A stretch of 64,000 nucleotides of DNA from positions 186,001-250,000 of the forward strand of contig JAEDDN010000001.1 of NCBI GenBank assembly GCA_016298065.1, in the 5' to 3' direction. Numbering within the stretch: position 1 is the stretch's first letter; every line of letters begins with the position of its first letter. This stretch comes from Oscillospiraceae bacterium (GTDB taxonomy: Bacteria; Bacillota; Clostridia; Oscillospirales; Ruminococcaceae). The translations under genes were made by a program, and so were the position numbers. Below are positions 8,779 to 17,489 of the stretch, one piece after another. The notes below the pieces were generated by a model, which was not told where the DNA came from, made no database searches, and saw only the letters and a list, made by a program, of their open reading frames with translations.

Positions 8779-8815
8779 AAAAAGACCTGAAAGCGTTTAG
8801 CTTTCAGGTCTTTTT
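8779..8815. terminator. bidirectional terminator between the zinc-ribbon gene and pnp
   Basis: A 16-base-pair perfect stem (8779-8794 with 8800-8815) has an A-run on its left and a T-run on its right, so it can end transcription of the converging genes on both strands. Confidence 0.9.
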
Positions 8816-8832
8816 TATGCTCAAATTTATTA

Positions 8833-10950
8833 TTACTGATTTTGTTGTTTTTTAGCTTCAATATCAGCCAAAGCGTCTTTTCTTGAAAGATTTATTCTGC
8901 CTTGGTCATCTATTTCAACAACCTTAACAACGATTTCGTCGCCTACCGAAACAACGTCTTCAACCTTTTCAACACGTCTGTTTTCAAGCTTTGAAATGTG
9001 TACCAAGCCTTCCTTGCCCGGAGCAATTTCAACAAAAGCACCGAAGTTCATAATTCTTGTTACTATACCTTTGTAAATCGAGCCAACCTCAGGATCGTTT
9101 GCGATAGTTTCAACCATATATAAAGCTCTTTTTGCATTGTCAATGTCAACGCCCATAATTACGCACGAGCCGTCGTCGTCAATGTCAATTATAACATCAC
9201 ATTCAGCACAAATCTTTTGGATAACCTTACCGCCTGTACCGATAACGTCTCTGATTTTATCAGCGTCAATTCTGGTTTGAAGCACTTTAGGAGCATATTT
9301 GCTTACTTCGCTTCTGTATTCAGGGATAGCCTTTAACATAATTTCGTCTAAGATATAAAATCTTGCTTTTCTTGTCTTTTCAAAAGCTTCACGGATAATA
9401 TCCATTGTAAGTCCGTCAACCTTTATATCCACCTGAATAGCAGTTATACCCTTATGAGTACCGCCAACCTTAAAGTCCATATCGCCGTAGAAGTCTTCAA
9501 GACCCTGAATATCAACCATAGTTGTGAAGGTACCGTCCTCTTTGGTGATAAGACCGCAGGAGATACCTGCAACAGGTGCTTTTATAGGAACGCCTGCGTC
9601 CATAAGCGAGAGGGTAGAGCCACAGATTGAGCCTTGAGAAGTAGAACCGTTTGAAGATAATACTTCGGATACAACTCTTATTGCATAAGGGAATTCCTCA
9701 ACGCTCGGAAGTACAGGAACTAAAGCTCTTTCTGCCAATGCACCGTGACCTATTTCACGTCTGCCCGGACCTCTTGAAGGACGGGTTTCGCCAACAGAAT
9801 ATGAAGGGAAGTTGTACTGGTGCATATATCTTTTTGAATCAATCTCATCAATACTGTCAAGAAGCTGCATATCACGCAGAGGACCTAAGGTTGTTATTGA
9901 TAAAACCTGAGTTTGTCCACGGGTGAAAAGACCTGAACCGTGTACTCTCGGCAAAACGCCTACTTCTGAAGCCAAAGGTCTTATTTCGTCCATACCTCTG
10001 CCGTCTACACGTTTGCCTTCGAGCAACCAGTTTCTAACGATGTATTTTTGAAGTTTATACATACACTCGTCAAGCTTAACCTGACTGTCGGGATATTCTT
10101 CTTCAAGCTCCTCATATACCTTAGCGTAAATAGGGAGAAGTCTTTCGTCACGAATGAGCTTATCGTCTGTATCCAAAGCAAGCTTTGTTTCCTCAAGAGC
10201 GATATCCTTAACCTTTTGGAACATTTCCGGATCAAGCTCTTGGGACTCAAAGGTAAACTTTTCTTTACCTACTTCAGCCTGAATTTCGCTGATGAACTTA
10301 ACCATTTTCTTGATTTCCTCGTGGCCTGTTTCAATAGCCTTGAGCATAGTTTCATCGTCAACCTCGTTTGCGCCTGCTTCAATCATAACGATTTTTTCGG
10401 CAGAGCCTGCAACGGTAAGCTGTAAATCCGATTTTTCACGGTCAGCAGTCATAGGGTTAACTATAAGCTCGCCGTCAACCAAGCCTACGCTTACTGTAGC
10501 GATAGGGCCGTTAAAAGGAACGTCGGAGATGCTTACTGCGATAGAAGCTGCAATAGAAGCTGTTATTTCCGGAGCATTGTCTATATCTGTAGCAAGTACT
10601 GTCATAACAATGCTTACGTCGTTTCTCATATCCTTAGGGAAAAGCGGACGCATAGGTCTGTCAACCATACGGGAAGTAAGTATAGCGTTTTCACTCGGTT
10701 TTGCTTCTCTTCTTAAGAAAGAGCCCGGGATTTTGCCTACTGCATATAATTTTTCTTCATAGTCAACTGACAAAGGGAAAAAGTCAACGCCTTCTCTCGG
10801 CTTTGCAGAAGCCGTAACGTTTGCCATAACTACGGTTTCACCGTAGCGCACCCAACATGAGCCGTTTGCAAGCTCACAGGTTTTACCTGTTTCAACAACT
10901 AAAGGTCTTCCTGCAAAGGTGGTTTCAAATCTTCTTGGATTTTTTAACAT
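8833..10950 (-). CDS. pnp: polyribonucleotide nucleotidyltransferase (PNPase)
   Basis: PNPase degrades RNA 3' to 5' using phosphate and is part of the RNA decay machinery. The 705-residue protein shows two RNase PH-like cores; the second includes GQTQVLSITTLG and RREIGHGALAERAL. A KH domain (around 560-615, RIDADKIRDVIGTGGKVIQK) and an S1 domain (around 625-690, YKGIVTRIMNFGAFVEIAPG) complete the canonical order. The ATG is preceded by AAGGAGGC. It lies downstream of rpsO on the same strand, the standard rpsO-pnp arrangement, with a hairpin between the two. Confidence 0.96.
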   Translation of the reverse strand: MLKNPRRFETTFAGRPLVVETGKTCELANGSCWVRYGETVVMANVTASAKPREGVDFFPLSVDYEEKLYAVGKIPGSFLRREAKPSENAILTSRMVDRPMRPLFPKDMRNDVSIVMTVLATDIDNAPEITASIAASIAVSISDVPFNGPIATVSVGLVDGELIVNPMTADREKSDLQLTVAGSAEKIVMIEAGANEVDDETMLKAIETGHEEIKKMVKFISEIQAEVGKEKFTFESQELDPEMFQKVKDIALEETKLALDTDDKLIRDERLLPIYAKVYEELEEEYPDSQVKLDECMYKLQKYIVRNWLLEGKRVDGRGMDEIRPLASEVGVLPRVHGSGLFTRGQTQVLSITTLGPLRDMQLLDSIDEIDSKRYMHQYNFPSYSVGETRPSRGPGRREIGHGALAERALVPVLPSVEEFPYAIRVVSEVLSSNGSTSQGSICGSTLSLMDAGVPIKAPVAGISCGLITKEDGTFTTMVDIQGLEDFYGDMDFKVGGTHKGITAIQVDIKVDGLTMDIIREAFEKTRKARFYILDEIMLKAIPEYRSEVSKYAPKVLQTRIDADKIRDVIGTGGKVIQKICAECDVIIDIDDDGSCVIMGVDIDNAKRALYMVETIANDPEVGSIYKGIVTRIMNFGAFVEIAPGKEGLVHISKLENRRVEKVEDVVSVGDEIVVKVVEIDDQGRINLSRKDALADIEAKKQQNQ

Positions 10951-11079
10951 AAAAATGCCTCCTTAAAATATATCCTGAATAGGTGGCAGGGGTTAGCAAA
11001 AAATCCTGAAATTAAAAGAATTTAATTGCACGATTTAATGCTAAATACCCGCCTTATCCTAATACAGTTAAAAGTTATA

Positions 11080-11120
11080 AAAACACTTTAAGGCAGATGA
11101 GATAATTCATCTGCCTTAAA
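11080..11120 (-). terminator. hairpin between rpsO and pnp
   Basis: A 14-base-pair stem (TTTAAGGCAGATGA at 11087-11100 with its complement at 11107-11120) is followed on the minus strand by GTGTTTTTAT. It can act as a partial terminator or as a processing and stabilising element for the rpsO transcript. The remaining roughly 130 bases up to pnp contain no recognised element. Confidence 0.7.
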
Positions 11121-11126
11121 AATAAA

Positions 11127-11393
11127 TTACTTACGTAAACCTAATTTAGAGATACAAGCTCTGTAACGCTCGATATCGGTTTTCTTTAAGTAGCCTAAAA
11201 GGTTACGACGGTGACCAACCATTTTTAATAAGCCTCTTCTTGAGTGGTGGTCATGCGGATGTGCCTTAAAGTGCTCTTGTAAGTCGTTGATTCTCTTTGT
11301 AAGAACAGCAATTTGAACTTCCGGAGAACCTGTGTCTGTCTCATGGATTCTGTTTGCAGCGATAACTGCGTCTTTTTCTTCTTTTCTTAACAT
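11127..11393 (-). CDS. rpsO: 30S ribosomal protein S15
   Basis: S15 is an early-binding small-subunit protein that contacts the central domain of 16S rRNA. The 88 residues have the standard length. The conserved RNA-binding blocks are TGSPEVQIAVLTKRINDL (about 22-39), HPHDHHSRRGLLKMVGHRR (about 45-63) and LLGYLKK. It is preceded by a GAGGTG ribosome site and by a leader that can fold over that site. Confidence 0.97.
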   Translation of the reverse strand: MLRKEEKDAVIAANRIHETDTGSPEVQIAVLTKRINDLQEHFKAHPHDHHSRRGLLKMVGHRRNLLGYLKKTDIERYRACISKLGLRK

Positions 11394-11398
11394 TTTTT

Positions 11399-11495
11399 CA
11401 CCTCATTTAAAATTGCTATATCCGAGTAAGAGGTTAGGTGAATTCCCCGCATTTAAAGGGGCTATATACCGTCAAACCAAGATACAGTAATTAAA
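11399..11495 (-). promoter_or_regulatory. rpsO leader able to sequester its ribosome site
   Basis: In the minus-strand transcript the ribosome site GAGGTG (11404-11399) can pair with ACCTC located about 26 bases upstream (complement of 11430-11434). A second hairpin, CCCC with GGGG, lies further upstream (about 11444-11463). Autogenous control of rpsO by S15 binding to its leader is well known in several bacteria; that it operates here is inferred. Confidence 0.4.
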
Positions 11496-11524
11496 AGTAT
11501 ATCATAATTATTTAAAGTTGTAAA
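11496..11524 (-). promoter_or_regulatory. predicted promoter of rpsO-pnp
   Basis: On the minus strand TTTACA (11524-11519), a 17-base spacer and TATACT (11501-11496) give a near-consensus sigma-A promoter about 100 bases before the rpsO start. Confidence 0.7.
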
Positions 11525-11593
11525 TACCTAATTTAATTAAATTTTATATTTATTTAAATAATGGCGTTAAGGGGATTTTTTTGTACTGAAATG

Positions 11594-11622
11594 TTGAAAA
11601 AAGACAGTAAAAATGATAAAAT
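11594..11622 (+). promoter_or_regulatory. predicted promoter of mutS-mutL-miaA
   Basis: TTGAAA (11594-11599), a 17-base spacer and TAAAAT (11617-11622) lie 36 bases before the mutS start codon. Confidence 0.65.
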
Positions 11623-11657
11623 AAATATAATTATATTTATTTTTCGGAGGGGTAGGA

Positions 11658-14258
11658 ATGTCTAAGCTTTCACCTATGATGCAACAGTATCTTGATATAA
11701 AGGCAGAACATAAAGATCACATAGTATTTTTCCGCTTGGGTGACTTTTACGAAATGTTTTTTGACGATGCGGTAAACATATCTAAGGAATTAGAGCTTAC
11801 CCTTACGGGAAAGGATTGCGGTTTACCTGAACGTGCGCCAATGTGCGGAATACCGTATCACGCAAGCGACACATATATAAAAAGGCTTATAGATAAAGGA
11901 TATAAGGTTGCCATTGTGGAACAAACCGAAGACCCTGCAAAAGCAAAGGGTCTTGTAAAGCGTGAGATAACAAGAATTGTTACTCCGGGCACTGTAATAG
12001 AGGGCGAAATGCTCGATGAGGCTAAAAACAACTATATTGCCACAGCTTATGTCGAGGGCAAAAGCTTTGCTTTGTGCTTTGCCGATATTTCTACGGGTGA
12101 AGTGCATTTAACCGAACAACACGGCAGTAATATAACGCTTGATATTATAAATGAGCTTTCTAAATTTATGCCCTCGGAAATACTTTATAATAAGGGCTTT
12201 TTGAAAAACAGAGAGGTTAAAAAATATATTGACGATAAGATAGGCTGTGTGTGCTGTTTATTTGACGACGAACAGATAAGCTTATTTAACGCCGAAGATG
12301 TTATATTAAAGCATTTTAACTCTACCTTAAAGGAACTTGGCTTGGAGGGAAAAGAGCTTGCTACTAATGCTTTGTGCGGACTTATAAAATATCTTAATAA
12401 AACTCAAACCGACGGTGCAAGGCGAATAGAAAAGATTAACTTTTATAAAGAAAATCAGTTTATGAATATCGACATCACCGCTAAAAGAAACCTTGAGATA
12501 ACCCAAACTATGCGCTCAAACGATAAAAAAAGGGGTACGCTTTTATGGGTGCTTGATAAAACAAAAACCTCTATGGGCAAACGCTATATGAGAAAGGCCT
12601 TAGAGCTTCCGTTAGTAAATCTTGCGCAGATTACAAGACGTCAAAATGCAGTAGGCGAGCTTTGTGAGGATACTATAAGACTTTCAGACATTTGCGATAA
12701 TCTTTCGGGTGTGTACGATTTAGAGCGTCTTATGACAAGGGTGATTTACTCCTCGGCAACCCCGAGGGAATTAAAAGCGCTTGCCGATACTGCTAAGAAA
12801 CTACCGGAAATAAAGAGACTGTCCGAGAGCTTTAAATGTGATATATTGTCTAAGGTATATAACGATATTGACCTGCTCGAAGATATCTCTGCGCTTGTTG
12901 ATAATTCTATTGCAGATGAGCCGCCCGCAAACACTAAGGACGGAGGCTATATAAAGCAAGGCTTTAATGCTGACCTTGACGAACTTAGAGAAATTTGCAC
13001 AAACGCAAAGGATTATATAAAACGCATAGAAGACGATGAAAAAGAAAAAACAGGAATCAGAAATCTTAAAATAAAGTATAATAAGGTTTTCGGATATTAT
13101 ATCGAGGTTACAAATTCCTTTTTGTCGCAGGTTCCCGACAGATATATAAGAAAACAAACGCTGACAAACTGCGAAAGGTATATTACCCAAGAATTAAAGG
13201 AACTTGAAAGCAAGGTATTAACTTCGAGTGAAAAGATACTAAGCCTTGAAGCCGAAATTTTAAACGAGGTAAGGCAGTATATTGCGTCTCGCTTGGAGGT
13301 AATTCAAAAAACAGCTAACGCCATAGCAGAGCTTGACTTTTTGTGCTCGCTTGCAAATGTGGCTATAGAAAATAACTATGTTTGCCCTGATATTGTTGTT
13401 GACGGACGTCTTGAAATAAAAGGCGGCAGACACCCCGTAGTAGAAAAAATGCTCGACGGTGCGCCTTTTGTGCCAAATGATACAGTTATGGACGTTAAGA
13501 ATAACCAGATGCTTGTCATAACAGGTCCTAATATGGCAGGTAAATCAACATATATGAGGCAAATTGCACTAATAAACATAATGGCGCAGATAGGAAGCTT
13601 TATACCTGCTCAAAGCGCAACTATCAGCATAGTGGACAGAATTTTTACAAGAGTCGGGGCGTCAGACGATTTATCGGCAGGTCAGTCTACCTTTATGGTG
13701 GAAATGAGCGAGGTGGCTCATATACTTAAATTTGCCACGCCGAAAAGCCTTGTGATTTTAGACGAAATCGGCAGAGGTACTTCCACATACGACGGTATGA
13801 GTATCGCCAGAGCAGTTATAGAGTATATAGTGCAAAACAGTAAAATTCGCTGTAAGACGCTGTTTGCAACTCATTATCACGAGCTTACCGAGCTTGAAAA
13901 CGAGTTAAACGGTATTAAAAATTATAATATCGCTGTTAAAAAACGTGGCGACGATATAACCTTCCTTAGAAAAATCGTTCCCGGAGGAGCAGACGATAGC
14001 TTTGGTATAGAGGTAGCAAAGCTTGCGGGAGTTCCCGAAAAGGTTATTTCTCGTGCCAAGGAAATATTAAGTGAGCTTGAAAGTCAAGGCGTTCCCGTTA
14101 AGGCAAAATCGGATAGCGACAATAAAGCTTCTGAAGAGCAGGTTAGCTTTATGAACTTAAAAAGCGAAGTTGAGGAAAAGATAAAAAATACCGATATAGA
14201 TATCTTGACACCTATCGAAGCTCTCAATATGCTTTATGAACTTAAAAAGCTACTGTAA
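11658..14258 (+). CDS. mutS: DNA mismatch repair protein MutS
   Basis: MutS recognises base mismatches and recruits MutL. The 866-residue protein has the MutS1 layout: the mismatch-binding domain with the Phe-X-Glu motif in GDFYEMF (about residues 28-34), connector, lever and clamp domains, and a C-terminal ABC-type ATPase with Walker A GPNMAGKSTYMR near residue 624, Walker B VILDEIGRGTSTYDG and the ATHYHEL switch histidine. GGAGGGG precedes the ATG. It is followed after 14 bases by mutL in an operon ending with miaA. Confidence 0.96.
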   Translation: MSKLSPMMQQYLDIKAEHKDHIVFFRLGDFYEMFFDDAVNISKELELTLTGKDCGLPERAPMCGIPYHASDTYIKRLIDKGYKVAIVEQTEDPAKAKGLVKREITRIVTPGTVIEGEMLDEAKNNYIATAYVEGKSFALCFADISTGEVHLTEQHGSNITLDIINELSKFMPSEILYNKGFLKNREVKKYIDDKIGCVCCLFDDEQISLFNAEDVILKHFNSTLKELGLEGKELATNALCGLIKYLNKTQTDGARRIEKINFYKENQFMNIDITAKRNLEITQTMRSNDKKRGTLLWVLDKTKTSMGKRYMRKALELPLVNLAQITRRQNAVGELCEDTIRLSDICDNLSGVYDLERLMTRVIYSSATPRELKALADTAKKLPEIKRLSESFKCDILSKVYNDIDLLEDISALVDNSIADEPPANTKDGGYIKQGFNADLDELREICTNAKDYIKRIEDDEKEKTGIRNLKIKYNKVFGYYIEVTNSFLSQVPDRYIRKQTLTNCERYITQELKELESKVLTSSEKILSLEAEILNEVRQYIASRLEVIQKTANAIAELDFLCSLANVAIENNYVCPDIVVDGRLEIKGGRHPVVEKMLDGAPFVPNDTVMDVKNNQMLVITGPNMAGKSTYMRQIALINIMAQIGSFIPAQSATISIVDRIFTRVGASDDLSAGQSTFMVEMSEVAHILKFATPKSLVILDEIGRGTSTYDGMSIARAVIEYIVQNSKIRCKTLFATHYHELTELENELNGIKNYNIAVKKRGDDITFLRKIVPGGADDSFGIEVAKLAGVPEKVISRAKEILSELESQGVPVKAKSDSDNKASEEQVSFMNLKSEVEEKIKNTDIDILTPIEALNMLYELKKLL

Positions 14259-14272
14259 AAGAGGAAAAACGT

Positions 14273-16240
14273 ATGGGCAAAATAAATGTACTTGATAAAA
14301 ATGTGTCCGAGCTTATTGCGGCAGGCGAGGTTGTAGAACGTCCGCTTTCTGTTGTAAAGGAGCTTTTGGAAAACGCCATAGACGCCGATGCAACCGCCAT
14401 TACTGTCGAAATAAAGCGAGGCGGCATAGATTTTATAAGAATTACCGATAACGGTACGGGTATTGAAGCTACAGACGTACCTGTTGCGTTTTTGCGCCAT
14501 GCTACAAGTAAGCTTAAAAATCAAAGCGATTTGGAAAGCATTTCTACCTTAGGCTTTAGAGGCGAGGCGTTAGCGTCTATTGCTTCGGTATCAAGGCTCG
14601 AAATGATAACAAAGACAAAAAACGACGAGTTTGGTACAAGAATAGAGTTTGAGGGCGGTACACAAAAGGATTTGTCGAAAGCAGGCTGTCCCAACGGCAC
14701 TACCATTATTGTGAGAAACTTATTTTATAACGTACCTGCAAGGCTTAAATTTTTGAAAAAGGATTCGACAGAATCCGGCGCAGTACAAAATATAGTTGAA
14801 AAATTAGCTTTAAGTCACCCTGAAATTTCCTTTAGATTTATAAAGGATAACAAAAGCGTTATTCACACCGCAGGGGACGGGAAGCTTTTATCGGCAATTT
14901 ACGCTGTTATGGGTAAGGATTTTGCCAAAAATTTAATTGAGGTAGGCTATAGCTATAACGGGGTAGAAGTTTCGGGATATATCTCAAAGCCCGAAGCCGC
15001 TCAAAACAATCGCAAAATGCAAAACTTTTTCGTAAACAACAGATATGTTCGTTCAGGTACATGTATTGCAGCGCTTGAGGAGGGCTATAAAAATTCGATT
15101 ATGGTATCGAAATTTCCTGCCTGTGTGCTAAAATTAAACATGGCTTTTAACACAGTTGACGTAAACGTACACCCTGCAAAGACTGAGGTTAGGTTTGTAA
15201 ACGAAAAATCTGTTTACGAATGCGTTTATTTTGCGGTAAAAACAGCGCTTACAAAAGAGGATATACTCATTAGTCAAAATAATGATAAAAATACTTCTAA
15301 CCCTAATCTTTTATCTTCCTTTAGGGAAACACCTGCTACTCAAACTAAAATTCAAAATGGTGGCAATGTTATAAGAATTAACGCCGATAGCTTAAGTAAT
15401 AAAGGCAGTATGGTTTTTAGAGCTCCACAGGTGAAGTTAAAGGATGAGACCGAAAAAAATACAGGTGAAAGCTCTGTAAAGAATAATAGCTTTACACATA
15501 ATTTGACCGATTACAGCGAGCCCAAAAGTGAAGCAGAGCAAAAAGAAAAAAGCAATTTAGACGAATTTAGCTTTATTAACGCTAAGGCGTTTGAAAAAAA
15601 GAGGTCAGATGAAATAAACACCGAACCGCCTACCATTACCATTGAGGTTGACGACGATAATACCGAAACAATAGACATTAAAATGATAGGTGAAGTGTTT
15701 AAAACCTACATTCTTTTTGAGGCAAACGACACTTTTGTAATGATTGATAAGCACGCCGCCCACGAAAGAATACTTTTTGAGGAGCTAAAAAAGAACACCG
15801 ACCTAAAACAAAGTCAAGTGCTTCTTGTGCCTCTTACGCTTAATATAACCGCAGTGGAATACGATACCTTAAAAAATAACAGTGAGATTTTTACACAGTT
15901 TGGTTTTAGATTTGAGTTTACAGCTGACGATAAGGCTTTGCTTTTAGAAGCACCGCTTATTTTACACTCTTATGACTTAGGCGAGATAGTACAGAATATT
16001 ATAAAAAATATATCCGAAAACAAGATGGATTTAACGCCTGATGTTTTTGAAAACCTTCTTCATTCAATGGCGTGCCGTTCGGCTATAAAAGCAGGGGCAG
16101 ACAACACTTTAGAGGAGCTTGAAACCTTAGTGAGACAGGTTTATCTCGATAAAAAAATAAGGCATTGTCCTCACGGCAGACCTGTAGGAATAGTTATGAG
16201 TAAATACGAAATAGATAAAAAGTTCGGAAGGATAGTTTAA
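14273..16240 (+). CDS. mutL: DNA mismatch repair protein MutL with endonuclease motif
   Basis: The N-terminal GHKL ATPase (about 1-330) shows KELLENAIDA, DNGTGI and GFRGEALASI. After a variable linker, the C-terminal domain carries the metal-binding endonuclease motif DKHAAHERILFE near residue 491, together with the ACRSA and CPHGRP motifs. This identifies the nicking type of MutL found in bacteria without MutH, in which the protein itself cuts the strand to be repaired. 655 residues is a normal length. Confidence 0.95.
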   Translation: MGKINVLDKNVSELIAAGEVVERPLSVVKELLENAIDADATAITVEIKRGGIDFIRITDNGTGIEATDVPVAFLRHATSKLKNQSDLESISTLGFRGEALASIASVSRLEMITKTKNDEFGTRIEFEGGTQKDLSKAGCPNGTTIIVRNLFYNVPARLKFLKKDSTESGAVQNIVEKLALSHPEISFRFIKDNKSVIHTAGDGKLLSAIYAVMGKDFAKNLIEVGYSYNGVEVSGYISKPEAAQNNRKMQNFFVNNRYVRSGTCIAALEEGYKNSIMVSKFPACVLKLNMAFNTVDVNVHPAKTEVRFVNEKSVYECVYFAVKTALTKEDILISQNNDKNTSNPNLLSSFRETPATQTKIQNGGNVIRINADSLSNKGSMVFRAPQVKLKDETEKNTGESSVKNNSFTHNLTDYSEPKSEAEQKEKSNLDEFSFINAKAFEKKRSDEINTEPPTITIEVDDDNTETIDIKMIGEVFKTYILFEANDTFVMIDKHAAHERILFEELKKNTDLKQSQVLLVPLTLNITAVEYDTLKNNSEIFTQFGFRFEFTADDKALLLEAPLILHSYDLGEIVQNIIKNISENKMDLTPDVFENLLHSMACRSAIKAGADNTLEELETLVRQVYLDKKIRHCPHGRPVGIVMSKYEIDKKFGRIV

Positions 16241-16244
16241 CGCT

Positions 16245-17186
16245 ATGGAAAAAACAAAGCTGCTGGCAGTAGTAGGACCTACGGCTTCGGGCAAAACAAA
16301 GCTTGCCGTTTCGCTTGCGCAAAAGTATGACGGTGAAGTAGTGTCCTGCGACAGTATGCAGATATATAAGTCAATGGATATTGCCACGGCTAAGCCTACA
16401 AGGGAGGAAATGGGAGGTATTGCTCATCACCTTATTGACTTTGTAGACTTAAATCACAGCTTCAGCGTTTCGGAATATGTACTCTTAGCGCATAAGACCA
16501 TTGACGACATTAAAAAAAGAGGCAAGCTTCCTATCTTAGCGGGAGGAACGGGGCTTTATTATATGAGCCTTATTGATAATTTGACCTTTTCCGAAGAAGA
16601 ATGTGACCTAAAGCTTCGTGACGAACTTCTAAAAAAAGCTAAGGCGGACGGAGGAGAAAAGCTTCACAGTTATCTTAAAAGCATTGATCCGCAAGCGGCA
16701 AAGGAAATTCACCCTAATAACCTTGTAAGGCTTGTGCGTGCGGTGGAGGTATATGAAACCACCGGTATTACACTTACCGAGCATAAAAAAAGAAGCAGAC
16801 AAACCCCAAGCCCTTATGAGCCGTATGTTATAGGACTTAGCTTTAACGACCGCCAAAAGCTATACGATAGGATAAATTTAAGGGTGGATATGATGATGTC
16901 TGCCGGGCTTTTGAAGGAAGCAAAAGAAATTCTGTCAAAGGATCATATAAAAACTGCGTATAACGCTATAGGCTATAAGGAGCTTGAAGCATATTTTAAC
17001 GGTGAAGTCACACTCGAAGAAGCGGTGGATACCATTAAAAAGGAATCCCGACATTACGCCAAGCGACAGCTTACATGGTTTAGAAAAGATAAGCGTATCA
17101 ACTGGATAAATGTTGACGAGTATGATGATTTTTGCGAAGTTATAAAAAAATCTTGTGATATGATAGAAAATGCGAGGTTTTTATGA
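16245..17186 (+). CDS. miaA: tRNA dimethylallyltransferase MiaA
   Basis: The enzyme transfers a dimethylallyl group to A37 of tRNAs that read UNN codons. Its product is the substrate of MiaB, encoded later in this window. The P-loop GPTASGKT is at residues 11-18, followed by VSCDSMQIYKSMDIATAKP and the LAGGTGLYYMSL motif. The C-terminal RRQLTWFRK-like segment reads KRQLTWFRKD. 313 residues is typical. The start is 4 bases after the mutL stop, so the two are translationally linked. No clear terminator follows; instead a block of hairpin repeats begins within a few bases. Confidence 0.95.
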   Translation: MEKTKLLAVVGPTASGKTKLAVSLAQKYDGEVVSCDSMQIYKSMDIATAKPTREEMGGIAHHLIDFVDLNHSFSVSEYVLLAHKTIDDIKKRGKLPILAGGTGLYYMSLIDNLTFSEEECDLKLRDELLKKAKADGGEKLHSYLKSIDPQAAKEIHPNNLVRLVRAVEVYETTGITLTEHKKRSRQTPSPYEPYVIGLSFNDRQKLYDRINLRVDMMMSAGLLKEAKEILSKDHIKTAYNAIGYKELEAYFNGEVTLEEAVDTIKKESRHYAKRQLTWFRKDKRINWINVDEYDDFCEVIKKSCDMIENARFL

Positions 17187-17195
17187 TATAATAAC

Positions 17196-17278
17196 CTTAG
17201 TTATATCGGCTGTGGTAGCCGATGGGGCTTTGCCCCTACAAAATCCTTACGGATTTTAACTAAGAACATTTTAACTTA
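17196..17278. repeat. hairpin-repeat cassette, copy 1
   Basis: The cassette is bounded by CTTAGTTA (17196-17203) and its inverted complement TAACTAAG (17257-17264), followed by the 14-base tail AACATTTTAACTTA. Inside are smaller hairpins: GGGGC-TTT-GCCCC, and AAAATCC-TTAC-GGATTTT just before the right end. No reading frame is present. The second copy at 17358 shares the outer parts and the tail, but has a different centre. Confidence 0.75.
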
Positions 17279-17357
17279 CAAACCTGCCGTGATAAACACG
17301 GCTACGGCTTATCACCGCAATCAAAGGCTTACGCCTTTGGGTTTGAGTTATAATAAC
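17279..17357. repeat. hairpin-rich spacer between the two repeat cassettes
   Basis: This non-coding stretch holds GCCGTG-ATAAA-CACGGC, AAAGGC-TTAC-GCCTTT and an enclosing CAAACC/GGTTTG pair. It would fold into a branched structure between the two cassettes. No protein-coding or tRNA signal is visible. Confidence 0.6.
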
Positions 17358-17439
17358 CTTAGTCAGTCTGCACCTTTGGTGCCGACAAGCTTGCGCTTTT
17401 AAAATCCTTACGGATTTTGACTAAGAACATTTTAACTTA
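17358..17439. repeat. hairpin-repeat cassette, copy 2
   Basis: It is bounded by CTTAGTCA (17358-17365) and TGACTAAG (17418-17425), followed by the same 14-base tail as copy 1. The hairpin AAAATCC-TTAC-GGATTTT is shared with copy 1, while the centre carries GCACC-TTT-GGTGC and AAGC-TTGC-GCTT. The end sequences differ from copy 1 at one position in each arm, in a compensating way (TTA/TAA in copy 1, TCA/TGA here). Confidence 0.75.
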
Positions 17440-17489
17440 GACTATAAGATTTTAATTAGATTTACACTTTATGAGCAGGTGAGGGGTTT

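Noticed and set aside
9651..10762. Open frames on the plus strand across pnp
   Set aside because: They lack ribosome sites, contain no recognisable domains and lie opposite a highly conserved gene; they result from codon bias of the other strand.
17187..17489. tRNA or small protein gene in the hairpin block after miaA
   Set aside because: No cloverleaf with T-loop GTTCRA and no frame longer than about 30 codons with a ribosome site; the structure is better described as a repeat.
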